Below the pieces are notes generated by a model, which saw only the letters and a list, made by a program, of their open reading frames with translations, made no database searches and was not told the origin of the DNA. From positions 744,001-808,000 of the forward strand of contig NZ_CP097810.1 of assembly GCF_000364165.2 (NCBI RefSeq): a stretch of DNA of 64,000 nucleotides, read 5' to 3'. Position 1 is the first letter of the stretch. The number at the start of each line of letters is the position of its first letter. Positions 29,289-38,080 of this stretch are shown here, one piece after another. This stretch comes from Clostridium sp. MD294 (lineage in GTDB: Bacteria; Bacillota; Clostridia; Lachnospirales; Anaerotignaceae). A program made the translations under genes and the position numbers.

Positions 29289-30127
29289 TGCAATATTCTC
29301 CCCTTTCCTGTACTGTTTCTAATTTCGATTTTTTTAGTAATGTACATAGAAATCATAATAATGATAGCCATAATTAATGAAATAGCACTACCAAAATTCC
29401 AGTTACCTGCTGTTAAAAATTGAGTTTCTATAACATTGCCAATTAAAACATATTGTCCTCCTCCTAATAGCTTTGGTATAAAAAAGCTAGACATTGCTGG
29501 CAAAAATACCAGTGTAATGCCACTAATAACACCTGGCAAAGAAAGAGGAAATGTAACTTTTAAAAAACATTGTAATTTATCAGCACCTAAATCGCTTGCT
29601 GCTTCTAAAAGACTTTTATCCATTTTGGTTAATGAGGTATGAATTTGTAATATCATAAAAGGAATGAAATTATAAACCATACCTAATATAACTGCAAAAT
29701 CTGTATGAAGTAATTTTGTTTGTAAACCAAATAAAGATAATATATTGTTCAATATTCCATTATCTTGTAAAATACCCATCCAAGCATATGTTCTAACAAG
29801 CATATTAATCCATGTAGGAAATGTAATTAAAAGTATCAAAATAACTTTATTTTTTTCTTTGGCATTTGCGATAATATATGCTGCAGGATAACCTAATAAT
29901 ATACATATTATTGTAGTGATTATTGCAATATAAAGAGATTGCTTTAATACATTAATAAATATAATATCACTAAAAAAACGATTAAAATTTTCAAATGTAA
30001 ACCAAAATGTGGCAACATCATTACCATGTTTTGTAAAAGCGTACATCAGTATCATAAACATAGGTACAACAATCATAATAGAAATCCATAGTATATAAGG
30101 GTATGTCATATTTTTAAATTGTTTCAT
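29285..30127 (-). CDS. potB: Spermidine/putrescine ABC transporter permease PotB
   Basis: 280 aa, six membrane helices, EAA loop (AASDLGADKLQCFLKVTFPL). YAWMGILQDNGILN and FIPKLLGGGQYVLIGN are PotB-like. Forms the membrane channel with PotC. AAGGGGTGA precedes the ATG at 30127; only 7 bases separate it from potA. Confidence 0.93.
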   Translation of the reverse strand: MKQFKNMTYPYILWISIMIVVPMFMILMYAFTKHGNDVATFWFTFENFNRFFSDIIFINVLKQSLYIAIITTIICILLGYPAAYIIANAKEKNKVILILLITFPTWINMLVRTYAWMGILQDNGILNNILSLFGLQTKLLHTDFAVILGMVYNFIPFMILQIHTSLTKMDKSLLEAASDLGADKLQCFLKVTFPLSLPGVISGITLVFLPAMSSFFIPKLLGGGQYVLIGNVIETQFLTAGNWNFGSAISLIMAIIIMISMYITKKIEIRNSTGKGRILH

Positions 30128-30134
30128 AAATAGT

Positions 30135-31700
30135 TCACCCCTTTTTCATAATATGAATGTCTTCAGGCTGAAAAATCAATCCAACTTCGTCACCTACTTC
30201 ATATTTATCTGTTGTATCAACCATATATTCATGTCCTTCTGTAGCAAATGTAACATTGTAAGTTCCTATTGTAATATTTTCTGGGTCAAAATCGTAATGA
30301 ATATTTGTAATTTCAACAGGAGTATCTTCTTCTAAACTCCAAGCAGAAGCATTTGCCCATGTTTTTAAATCTGTTTCTAAAGCAATGCTTTCTTTGATTT
30401 CATCTGCTGTTTTGAAAAAGTTTACAGCAAATATTTTTTCTTGATATTCTTTGTTTATAACTCTGTTTTCATCTTTTACAATCATATTAACTGTTACACT
30501 TGTACCAGCAGCAGTAGAAAATGTAACAGGATAAGTACCATTTTCAGGTTTAATATCATACGTTATTTTTTGTATAGAAATCCATTCTTCTGTATCTGGG
30601 TTCCAAGCTTGAGCATCTGCACGAGCAACAATAGTAGCTTCTGTTAATTCTTCTATGTCACTAACATCTAAATAAAAGTCATTTGCACTCATTTTTTCAT
30701 TTGCTTCTGTGTTTATTACAGGCTTCTCATCAGATACTTTCATTTGTACTGTGATACTTGTACCAACTTTTGTTTCAATAATTGTTTCATAATGAACACC
30801 TTTAAACAGTACAGAACGAACAATTCCTTTTAATTTACCTTCTTGTTTTGATACAATGTCTAAATCCTCAGGACGTATTACAACATCAATTTTTTCGTTT
30901 TTGTCAAATCCAAAATCCACACAGTCAAATATTTTATCTTCAAACATTACTCTGTAGTCATCTAACATAACACCATCTATAATATTGCTTTCACCTATAA
31001 ATTTCGCAACAAATTCGTTTGTTGGTTCATTATAAATGTCAGTAGGAGAGCCTATTTGTTGTATTTCTCCGTCTTTCATAACAACAATTTTATCAGACAT
31101 AGTTAATGCTTCTTCTTGGTCATGAGTAACATAAATAAATGTAATGCCAACTTCCTGCTGTATTTTTTTCAATTCGTGCTGCATTTCTTTTCGTAATTTT
31201 AAATCTAATGCACCAAGAGGCTCATCTAAAAGCAATACCATAGGTTCATTTACTAATGCTCTGGCAATAGCAATTCTTTGTTGCTGTCCTCCACTGAGTT
31301 CTGTTACATTTCTTTTAGCATAGTCTTCTAAATTCACTAATTTTAACATTCTTTGCACTTTTTGTTCAATAATGTCTTTAGGTTCTTTTTTTATTTTTAG
31401 TCCAAAGGCAATGTTGTCATATACATTCATATGAGGGAAAAGGGCATATTTTTGAAATACTGTGTTAATTTCCCTTTTATAGGGAGGAACATTGCTAATT
31501 TCAGTATTATCAAATATCACTTGTCCTTCTGTTTGATTTAAAAATCCTCCTAGTATACGTAATAATGTTGTTTTACCACAGCCACTAGGGCCAAGTAATG
31601 TAACAAATTCATTTTCATAAATATCTAAATTAATTCCTTTGAGTACTAATTGTCCATCAAAGTCTTTTACAATGTTTTTAAATTGTATTAATTTTCGCAT
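30135..31700 (-). CDS. potA: Spermidine/putrescine ABC transporter ATPase PotA with inserted Ig-like repeats
   Basis: 521 aa against about 345-350 for normal PotA. Residues 1-240 are a standard ABC ATPase: Walker [10 protein letters not shown] (38-46), signature LSGGQQQR (135-142), Walker B VLLLDEP (155-161), H-loop VTHDQ (191-195). The TOBE domain starts normally ([25 protein letters not shown]) and ends normally ([26 protein letters not shown]). It is split at residue 310/311 by about 177 extra residues (311-487). These are two copies of an about 88-residue beta module ([21 protein letters not shown] / NASAW) resembling Ig-like repeats of Gram-positive surface proteins. The frame is continuous. 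AGGAGGG precedes the ATG. The ATPase should still function; the insertion may sense or bind something (inference). Confidence 0.93.
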   Translation of the reverse strand: MRKLIQFKNIVKDFDGQLVLKGINLDIYENEFVTLLGPSGCGKTTLLRILGGFLNQTEGQVIFDNTEISNVPPYKREINTVFQKYALFPHMNVYDNIAFGLKIKKEPKDIIEQKVQRMLKLVNLEDYAKRNVTELSGGQQQRIAIARALVNEPMVLLLDEPLGALDLKLRKEMQHELKKIQQEVGITFIYVTHDQEEALTMSDKIVVMKDGEIQQIGSPTDIYNEPTNEFVAKFIGESNIIDGVMLDDYRVMFEDKIFDCVDFGFDKNEKIDVVIRPEDLDIVSKQEGKLKGIVRSVLFKGVHYETIIETKVGTSITVQMKVSDEKPVINTEANEKMSANDFYLDVSDIEELTEATIVARADAQAWNPDTEEWISIQKITYDIKPENGTYPVTFSTAAGTSVTVNMIVKDENRVINKEYQEKIFAVNFFKTADEIKESIALETDLKTWANASAWSLEEDTPVEITNIHYDFDPENITIGTYNVTFATEGHEYMVDTTDKYEVGDEVGLIFQPEDIHIMKKG

Positions 31701-31709
31701 TATACCCTC

Positions 31710-32243
31710 CTAAAACAATGGTGGTGTAGAAATCCAAAGTATTTTTGCAAGTGTCTTTTTTTCATTTTTAATATGGTGAAATGTTTTACCATTTAAGTAG
31801 AATGTTTCACCTTTGCGTACTATAAATTTTTTTTCTCCACAAATAAGTGAAACACAACCTTCTATGATATAACCAAATTCTTCACCACTATGAGGTGCAA
31901 CTTCAAAAGAACTTCCGTGCTGAGGCAGTTCTACTAATATAGGTTCCATAGCATTTTTTTGTGTATTTGGTACAATCCAGTTTACAGTATAGTGTTCTCT
32001 TTGGTCTACAAAAAAATCTTTTTTTTGAAATACGATTTTTTCTTCTATGTCTTCTTTAAAAAAGTCAGACATACTGCTTCCAAGTGCTTCTACAATATCG
32101 GCTAATGTTGTAATAGAAGGAGATGTTAAATTACGTTCTAGCTGAGATAAAAAGCCTTTTGTGAGCTCACTTCTGGAAGCTAATTCTTCTAATGTTAATC
32201 CATTTTGAATACGAAGCTGTTTAATTTTATGACCAATATCCAT
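31710..32243 (-). CDS. XRE-family regulator with cupin domain
   Basis: 177 aa. N-terminal helix-turn-helix (about 5-60: IKQLRIQNGLTLEELASRSE followed by LTKGFLSQLERNLTSPS) and C-terminal cupin (about 105-175: HSGEEFGYIIEGCVSLICG, KGETFYLNGKTFHHIKN). This architecture is typical of PuuR-like regulators of polyamine and amino-acid genes. First gene of the pot operon, 9 bases before potA, so probably an autoregulated repressor of polyamine uptake. AAGGAG precedes the ATG. Direct repeats TACTAAACA in its promoter are likely operators. Confidence 0.9.
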   Translation of the reverse strand: MDIGHKIKQLRIQNGLTLEELASRSELTKGFLSQLERNLTSPSITTLADIVEALGSSMSDFFKEDIEEKIVFQKKDFFVDQREHYTVNWIVPNTQKNAMEPILVELPQHGSSFEVAPHSGEEFGYIIEGCVSLICGEKKFIVRKGETFYLNGKTFHHIKNEKKTLAKILWISTPPLF

Positions 32244-32289
32244 ATTTAACTCCTTAGTAAATATTTTACTATCATTATTTTTTTAGAAA

Positions 32290-32354
32290 TACTAAACAAA
32301 CGTATTATTTTTACTAAACAGATATTATTATACTATATTGTTTTTGAAATGCAA
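32290..32354 (-). promoter_or_regulatory. pot operon promoter and putative operator repeats
   Basis: Minus strand TTGCAT (32349-32354), 16-base spacer, TATAAT (32327-32332). Just downstream, two direct repeats read TACTAAACA on the plus strand (from 32290 and from 32312), 22 bases apart (two helical turns), overlapping the likely start site. More TAGTAAA/TTTACTA half-matches lie at about 32252-32268 and 32387. Suited to binding by the XRE-cupin repressor (inference). Confidence 0.5.
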
Positions 32355-32454
32355 TAGAAAATAAACAAAAAATTTAAAATTAGTAAACTATTCTGTCAAA
32401 AAATTTTATAAAAATCTCTTTTCAAAAAAAAAATTTGTGTTATAATATATTCCA

Positions 32455-32757
32455 ATAAAATTAAAATATGGTAAATGCTGTGAAAAGGAGTAGTACACTG
32501 TAAATAAAAGCACAGAGAAAAGATGGGCTGGTGAAAATCTTTGTTTTATTGCTGTGGAAGTAGTCTTGGAGCTATGACGCGAAAGGAAGTATTTTCTGAG
32601 TAGTATTCATCGGGTTTTCCCGTTATAGAAATGATGTATTTTACTATTTTTAAAAATAGTTTTGTACAAATAAAGAGTGCAGAAAATTTTTTTCTGAATT
32701 TAGGTGGTACCACGAATAAAATCGCCCTAATCAATCACATTGATTAGGGTGTTTTTT
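32455..32757 (+). promoter_or_regulatory. T-box riboswitch ahead of ilvB1-ilvN1
   Basis: The T-box core AGGTGGTACCACG is at 32702-32714, followed by a strong terminator (CCCTAATCAAT / ATTGATTAGGG plus T run, to 32757). Stem I shows the 5' GGAGTAGTAC K-turn strand, CAGAGA, GGCTGGTG distal-loop segment and 3' TTGGAGCTATGACGC. The likely specifier is GTA (Val), directly after CTGTGGAA at about 32555. Uncharged tRNA binding would favour antitermination. Promoter TTTTCA-16-TATAAT at 32419-32446. Confidence 0.93.
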
Positions 32758-32813
32758 AATATATATGGAAATCATATACTATACAAATGATATTTTGAGG
32801 AGGTTATTTTATT

Positions 32814-34547
32814 ATGAAAAAAGGAACACAGCTTTGGCTGGAAGCATTAAAGGAAGAAGGCGTTGATACAATATTTGGCTATCCAGGAGGATATGTATTG
32901 GATATTTTTGATGAACTTTATAAACAAAATGATATTCGCTTGATATTGCCACGCCATGAACAGGCAGCAGTGCACGCAGCAGATGCTTATGCCAGAGCAA
33001 CAGGAAAAGTAGGTGTCTGTGTTGCAACAAGTGGCCCAGGTGCAACAAATTTAGTAACAGGTATAGCAAATGCAAATTATGATAGTGTGCCTCTTGTTTG
33101 TTTTACAGGACAAGTTCCTTTAGATTTAATTGGAAATGATGCTTTTCAGGAAGTTGATTTTATAGGAATTACAAGAAGTGTTTGTAAATATGGTGTTATG
33201 GTAAGAGATAGAAAAGACTTGGGTAGAATTATAAAAGAAGCATTTTATATTGCCCGTACAGGAAAACCAGGTCCTGTAGTGGTTGATTTACCTTCTAATA
33301 TTATGAAAGAGGTAATGAAAGATAGTTATCCAGCAGAGGTGCATATTAGAGGATATAAACCAAATTCTGATGTACATGTAGGACAGTTAAAAAGAGCATT
33401 AAAGTTGTTAAGAGATGCAGAAAGACCTCTTTTTCTTTGTGGAGGAGGTATAAATATTGCTCACGCAAATGAAGCATTTCGTCAGCTTGCTGAAATAGTA
33501 AACATACCAGTAATTACTACTGTTATGGGAAAAGGAGCAATTCCTACAAATCACTCTTTGTATGTAGGTAGTATGGGTATGCACGGCTGTTATGCGGCAA
33601 ATAAAGCAGTAAGTGAATGTGACTTGTTATTTTCTATAGGCACAAGATTTAATGATAGAATTACAGGAAAAATAAGTGAATTTGCAAAAGAAGCAAAAAT
33701 TGTGCATATTGATATTGATACAGCAGCCATTTCAAGAAATATTAAAGTAGATGTTCCTGTAGTAGGAGATGCGAAATTAGCTATTGAAAAAATGTTGACT
33801 ATGGTAAAACAGAGTGAAAAAAGAGAATGGGTAGCACAAGTGAAAAAGTGGAAAGAAGAATATCCACTTGGCGTAAAATCAGGAAACTGTGTCAATCCAC
33901 AAAGAATTATAGAAGGTATAAACAATATTTTTGATGATTTTATAGCTGTTACAGATGTAGGACAACATCAAATGTGGACAACACAATTTTTAGAATTAGA
34001 TAATCATAAAAAATTATTAACTTCTGGAGGATTGGGAGCAATGGGATTTGGATTTCCTGCTGCGATAGGAGCACAACTTGCTTATCTAGAAAAACAAGTG
34101 ATTTGTATTACAGGAGATGGTGGCTTTCAAATGAATATGGCAGAAATGGCGACAGCCGTAGCATGGGAATTGCCTATAGTAGTATTGGTATTTAATAATA
34201 GTTTTTTGGGTATGGTACGTCAGCAACAGCAATATTTTTGTGAAAAACATTATTATGGTACTTGCTTAAAAGAAAGAAAAAGTTGTCAGAAAACAAAATG
34301 TCATACACCAGAGGAGTGTCCTCCGTATTTGCCAGACTTTTTAAAATTTGCAGAAAGTTATAATGTAGAAGCATATAGAGTCACAGAAGAAGAGCAAATC
34401 GAACAAACATTAAAAATAGCTTCTGAAAAAGCAAAACAAAATAAAGCCCCAGTATTGGTTGAATTTATATTAGAAAGATATGATATTGTGCTTCCTATTG
34501 TAAGACATGGCGGTACATTGGATAATATGATATTGGAAGAGAATTAA
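32814..34547 (+). CDS. ilvB: Acetohydroxyacid synthase large subunit, isoform 1
   Basis: 577 aa ThDP enzyme. Condenses pyruvate with pyruvate or 2-ketobutyrate in branched-chain amino acid synthesis. Catalytic Glu in LPRHEQAAVHAADAYARA; FAD-domain region in the middle; ThDP-Mg motif GDGGFQMNMAEM with NNSFLGMV. The position normally Trp (VRQWQ), which favours 2-ketobutyrate, is Gln (Q471, VRQQQ), as in E. coli AHAS I. A Cys-rich insert of about 15-20 residues follows (C476, C484, C491, C496, C502), absent from the second copy in this window. GAGGAGG precedes the ATG. Probably the valine/leucine-directed isoform (inference). Confidence 0.93.
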   Translation: MKKGTQLWLEALKEEGVDTIFGYPGGYVLDIFDELYKQNDIRLILPRHEQAAVHAADAYARATGKVGVCVATSGPGATNLVTGIANANYDSVPLVCFTGQVPLDLIGNDAFQEVDFIGITRSVCKYGVMVRDRKDLGRIIKEAFYIARTGKPGPVVVDLPSNIMKEVMKDSYPAEVHIRGYKPNSDVHVGQLKRALKLLRDAERPLFLCGGGINIAHANEAFRQLAEIVNIPVITTVMGKGAIPTNHSLYVGSMGMHGCYAANKAVSECDLLFSIGTRFNDRITGKISEFAKEAKIVHIDIDTAAISRNIKVDVPVVGDAKLAIEKMLTMVKQSEKREWVAQVKKWKEEYPLGVKSGNCVNPQRIIEGINNIFDDFIAVTDVGQHQMWTTQFLELDNHKKLLTSGGLGAMGFGFPAAIGAQLAYLEKQVICITGDGGFQMNMAEMATAVAWELPIVVLVFNNSFLGMVRQQQQYFCEKHYYGTCLKERKSCQKTKCHTPEECPPYLPDFLKFAESYNVEAYRVTEEEQIEQTLKIASEKAKQNKAPVLVEFILERYDIVLPIVRHGGTLDNMILEEN

Positions 34548-34577
34548 ATACTACAAGAGAAGAAAGGAAGAAAAGAA

Positions 34578-35081
34578 ATGGATATTAAAAAGAGATGGCT
34601 TGCTGTATTTGTAGAAAATCAAGTTGGTGTATTGGCAAAAATATCAGGTATTTGCTCTAGTAAACTATATAATATTGAAACAATTACAGTAGGAACAACA
34701 GCAGACCCTACGATTTCTCGTATGACATTTAGTTTTTTAAGTAATGATGCAACATTTGAGCAAATTAAAAAACAAATGAATAGATGTGTAGAAGTTATCA
34801 AGATTATTGACTTGACAGACATACCCACACATATGAAAGAGCTTATGTTTATTAAATTAAAAATCAATTCACCAGTAGAAAAAGAAGAAGTAATTTCAAT
34901 AGCAAAAATATTTAGAGCTTCTATTATAGATTATGATATGGAACGCTTGATATTACAGTCTGTTAATTCAGAAGTGGGTAATAATGATTTGATAAATCTT
35001 TTGTCAAAAGGATTTCACGATATGGAAATTGTAAGAGGTGGTGTTGTATCAATAGAGGCAATGAGTATATCAAATGGCTAA
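34578..35081 (+). CDS. ilvN: Acetohydroxyacid synthase small (regulatory) subunit, isoform 1
   Basis: 167 aa. N-terminal ACT domain (about 6-80: WLAVFVENQVGVLAKISGIC, YNIETITVG) that mediates feedback inhibition by branched-chain amino acids, then the IlvN C-terminal domain (about 90-160). It activates and regulates IlvB1 encoded 30 bases upstream. GAAAGGAAG precedes the ATG. A terminator follows, so this two-gene operon carries no other ilv genes. Confidence 0.93.
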   Translation: MDIKKRWLAVFVENQVGVLAKISGICSSKLYNIETITVGTTADPTISRMTFSFLSNDATFEQIKKQMNRCVEVIKIIDLTDIPTHMKELMFIKLKINSPVEKEEVISIAKIFRASIIDYDMERLILQSVNSEVGNNDLINLLSKGFHDMEIVRGGVVSIEAMSISNG

Positions 35082-35114
35082 AATAAAGCAAAATTAGTGA
35101 AAAAAATAAACTAT

Positions 35115-35149
35115 TATTGTTGAAGTCATACAACGGTATTTTTGTTTTA
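35115..35149 (+). terminator. Terminator after ilvN1
   Basis: Stem TATTGTTG / CAACGGTA (two G-U pairs) followed by TTTTTGTTTT. Confidence 0.6.
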
Positions 35150-35193
35150 AAAAAAAACATTATAAAAATTGACTATAAATTCACAAAAATAAT

Positions 35194-35324
35194 TTGACTT
35201 TCTGTACTTTTTGTGGTTAAATGGATATAAGATAATTAATTGCCCCATTCAAGAGCAGTTTAACAAAGAAAGAATAATAAATAAAAAAACAAAAATGTAA
35301 TATGTTTATGTAAAACTGTTCTTG
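35194..35324 (+). promoter_or_regulatory. Promoter and long leader hairpin of the aminotransferase gene
   Basis: Promoter TTGACT (35194-35199), 17-base spacer, TTAAAT (35217-35222). The leader contains a long-range stem: CAAGAGCAGTTTAAC (35250-35264) pairs with GTAAAACTGTTCTTG (35310-35324), with one mismatch and one G-U. The 5' arm and its flanks resemble the 3' side of stem I of the T-box at 46.6 kb (TCAAGAGCAGTT, AAC, AAAGAA), but there is no T-box core or terminator here. Confidence 0.5.
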
Positions 35325-35367
35325 TACAATATAACCAACGAGCTAAAAAATAAAGGAGGAAATCAAA

Positions 35368-36552
35368 ATGATAAAATTTTCAGACAGAGTAGAACAGTTG
35401 AAAGGTTCTGAAATTAGAGAATTGCTTAAACTCACACAACAACCAGACATTATTTCTTTTGCAGGTGGTTTGCCAGCGAAAGAATTGTTCCCTGTAGAAG
35501 GAATGAAAGCAGCAGCTATGGCTGTTATGAGTGAAAGCGGACAAGAAGCAATGCAATATTCTACAACAGATGGTATTGATTCTTTAAGACAAAAAATCGT
35601 TGATAGAATGAAAGCAAAAAATAACATTACTTCTACTATTGATAATATTTTGATTACAAACGGTTCTCAGCAGGGTCTTGACTTTTCTGGTCGTGTCTTC
35701 TTGAACGAGGGTGACGTTGTGTTAATGGAAAGCCCATCTTATTTAGGAGCAATCAATGCTTTTAAAATCAACTGCCCTAAATTTATTGAAGTTCCAACAG
35801 ACAACAATGGTATGATTATGGAAGAATTAGAAAAAATCATACAGACAACAGAAAATATAAAAATGATTTATGTAATACCAGATTTCCAAAATCCAACAGG
35901 TAGAACATGGCCTTTGGAAAGAAGAAAAAAATTCATGGAAATTATAAACAAATATGAAATTCCTACAATAGAAGACAATCCTTATGGTGAATTGAGATTT
36001 GAAGGCGAAAATATGCCATCATTGAAATCTCTTGATACAAAAGGTCTTGTTGTTTTCTTGGGAACTTTCTCCAAAATATTAGCACCTGGCTATCGTCTTG
36101 GTTGGGTTTGTGCATCTGAAGAAATTCTTGCAAAATATAACTTTGTAAAACAAGGTGCTGACTTACAACCATCTACCGTTTCTCAGTTAGAAGTTGACAA
36201 ATTTATGGATATGTATAACTTAGATGAACACGTAGCAAAAATTAAAGAAGTATATGGACATAGACGTGATGTTATGCTTAATGCTATGAAACGTGAATTC
36301 CCAGAAGGCATTGAATATACACACCCAGATGGTGGATTGTTTACATGGGTTGTATTGCCTGAGTACATGAATGCAAGAGAAGTTGCTGTAAAATGTATTG
36401 AAGAAAAAGTTGCTTATGTTCCTGGTGGTTCTTTCTTCCCTAATGGCGGACATGAAAATACATTTAGAATGAACTATTCTTGTATGCCAGATGATAAAAT
36501 TGAACAAGGTATTGCAAGTCTTGGTAAAGTTTTAAAATCTTTTATGAAATAA
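35368..36552 (+). CDS. PLP-dependent aminotransferase (class I/II, LysN/2-aminoadipate type)
   Basis: 394 aa, fold type I. Starts FSDRVEQLKGSEIRELLKLT and FAGGLPAKELFP, typical of the MocR-like/LysN group of stand-alone aminotransferases. Substrate-pocket and PLP residues: NGSQQGLDF, PDFQNPTGRTW, EDNPYGELRF, and the PLP lysine in LGTFSKILAPGYRLGW. These enzymes accept branched-chain, aromatic or 2-aminoadipate substrates; given the flanking ilv genes it may finish branched-chain amino acid synthesis (inference). Codons end in C more often than in neighbouring genes (TTC, AAC, ATC), a sign of high expression. AAAGGAGG precedes the ATG. Confidence 0.88.
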   Translation: MIKFSDRVEQLKGSEIRELLKLTQQPDIISFAGGLPAKELFPVEGMKAAAMAVMSESGQEAMQYSTTDGIDSLRQKIVDRMKAKNNITSTIDNILITNGSQQGLDFSGRVFLNEGDVVLMESPSYLGAINAFKINCPKFIEVPTDNNGMIMEELEKIIQTTENIKMIYVIPDFQNPTGRTWPLERRKKFMEIINKYEIPTIEDNPYGELRFEGENMPSLKSLDTKGLVVFLGTFSKILAPGYRLGWVCASEEILAKYNFVKQGADLQPSTVSQLEVDKFMDMYNLDEHVAKIKEVYGHRRDVMLNAMKREFPEGIEYTHPDGGLFTWVVLPEYMNAREVAVKCIEEKVAYVPGGSFFPNGGHENTFRMNYSCMPDDKIEQGIASLGKVLKSFMK

Positions 36553-36567
36553 GAAAATGATAGTAGA

Positions 36568-36594
36568 AAGCTCCTCATACTGAGGAGCTTTTAT
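36568..36594 (+). terminator. Terminator after the aminotransferase gene
   Basis: Perfect stem AAGCTCCTCA / TGAGGAGCTT with loop TAC and T-rich tail. Similar hairpins recur at 37932 and 39431. Confidence 0.85.
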
Positions 36595-36624
36595 ATCTGT
36601 ATTTTTAAAGTAAAGGAAATTATA

Positions 36625-37263
36625 ATGCCTATGAAAAAAAATTTACTACATAACAGAAATGAATTGCAGAATGCTTTGGAGATGGTTATGGATTATGTTA
36701 TTTCTACAGATTTAGTTGCAATAGAAAATTATGTAAATAAATTATATCAACAAAATGTAGGAATTACTTGTGATGAACTTGCAAAAAAAGTATTATCACG
36801 TAAGTCTGTAAAAAATGGAGTGATTGGTGCTATTACAGGTATTGGAGGTATTATTACATTACCTGTTGCTGTTCCTGTTGATTTAGTATGTTCTTGGCGA
36901 ATTCAAGCATCAATGGCACTTTCTATTGCCTATATTTATGGACATACAAAAGATACTACAGATTTAAAAACAGATTTATATTTAATTTTAGCAGGAGACT
37001 CTGCAAAAGAAATTTTGAAACAGTTTGGCATTGAAGCATCAAAAAGTCTTACTAAAAAAATGGTAAATAAGTATATAACAAGAGAGGTTATGACTAAAAT
37101 ATGGAAATTAGTGGGACGAAAAATAATTACAAAAGCTGGTGAAAAATCATTAACAAGTTTTGTAAAAATGGTACCACTTGTGGGAGCTCCTGTTGGATTT
37201 ACATTTGATTGGGCTTCAACACAGTTTGTAGGAAATATTGCGATAAAATACTATAGTAAATGA
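36625..37263 (+). CDS. EcsC-family protein
   Basis: 212 aa. A hydrophobic glycine-rich central segment (about 70-100: NGVIGAITGIGGIITLPVAV, then PVDLVCSWRIQASMALSIAY) and a C-terminal hydrophobic segment (about 185-200) resemble the EcsC-like family of membrane-associated proteins, named after the third gene of the Bacillus ecs operon. No ABC-transporter partners are here. AAAGGAAA lies ahead of the ATG. Function unknown. Confidence 0.65.
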   Translation: MPMKKNLLHNRNELQNALEMVMDYVISTDLVAIENYVNKLYQQNVGITCDELAKKVLSRKSVKNGVIGAITGIGGIITLPVAVPVDLVCSWRIQASMALSIAYIYGHTKDTTDLKTDLYLILAGDSAKEILKQFGIEASKSLTKKMVNKYITREVMTKIWKLVGRKIITKAGEKSLTSFVKMVPLVGAPVGFTFDWASTQFVGNIAIKYYSK

Positions 37264-37336
37264 TTAAAAAAATATAAAAAGAATATTTCATTATATTTAA
37301 TAAAATAAAAATTTTGTTATAGAAAAAGGAACATTT

Positions 37337-37915
37337 ATGAAAAAAGCTATATTATGTTATTTGGAAAAATATTTTAATTATTGGCATCATAAAACTGGAT
37401 TATTGCCTAGTGTACCATTTGATGGAGAATTTAATACAGAATTATATATTGGAGAAGTAAATAAATATGGTTATATTCAGTGGATATATCAAGAAAATAC
37501 AAAAAAATTTGACTTTGGAAAATTAGAAAAAGAAATAAAAATAATATTGAGAGAAGAAATAAAAGAATATTTAAATTCTTATAAATTTTTGGAATTACTA
37601 GGATTTTTAAATGAAAAACTTGTTTACTTTGATGCCATAAATGACGTGGAAGATAGTGTAGAAAAAATAATATTACAACACAAGTATATAAAAGAAATAG
37701 AAAAAAGTGCAGATAGTAGAGATTTAAAAGCATTAGAAAATTGTATTGAAATTGGAAGTTATCAAGGTATATTTGAACTGTATTTTGATAATGAGAATGG
37801 GAATATTGTAATATATGATTTTGATTGGCATAAAAAAACAGTGATAGCAGATACATTTGAGGAACTTTTTGAGAATTTGAGGCCTAATAAAAAAGGAAAT
37901 TTTGAAAAATGGTAA
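37337..37915 (+). CDS. Syd/SUKH-like protein (tentative)
   Basis: 192 aa, soluble, acidic. The opening LEKYFNYWHHKTGLLPSVPF, the central EIKEYLNSYKFLELLGF, and the end with IEIGSYQGIFELYFDNENG then DTFEELFENL resemble Syd-type members of the SUKH superfamily. In those proteins a GxYxG-like strand precedes a short beta sheet and a terminal helix. Syd interacts with SecY in enterobacteria; related SUKH proteins are toxin immunity factors. No toxin gene is adjacent. AAAAAGGAAC precedes the ATG. The family call is by eye and could be wrong; otherwise treat as a hypothetical protein. Confidence 0.45.
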   Translation: MKKAILCYLEKYFNYWHHKTGLLPSVPFDGEFNTELYIGEVNKYGYIQWIYQENTKKFDFGKLEKEIKIILREEIKEYLNSYKFLELLGFLNEKLVYFDAINDVEDSVEKIILQHKYIKEIEKSADSRDLKALENCIEIGSYQGIFELYFDNENGNIVIYDFDWHKKTVIADTFEELFENLRPNKKGNFEKW

Positions 37916-37931
37916 TATTGTTTGAATAGTT

Positions 37932-37961
37932 TAAAAACTCCTTAGTATAGGGAGCTTTTTC
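37932..37961 (+). terminator. Weak terminator after the Syd-like gene
   Basis: AAACTCC ... GGAGCTTTTT short stem and T run; the 3' half (GAGCTTTTTCCATAT) is the same as in the hairpin after cyuA. Confidence 0.5.
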
Positions 37962-38080
37962 CATATATTTATATAAAAAAGGAGAGGATTGAAAAAGTGG
38001 TGTAAAAATTTAAATGAAAACCAATTATAATATAGTTTCTTAATAAACTAAAAAGTATGAAACAAAAGGAGAAAAATATT

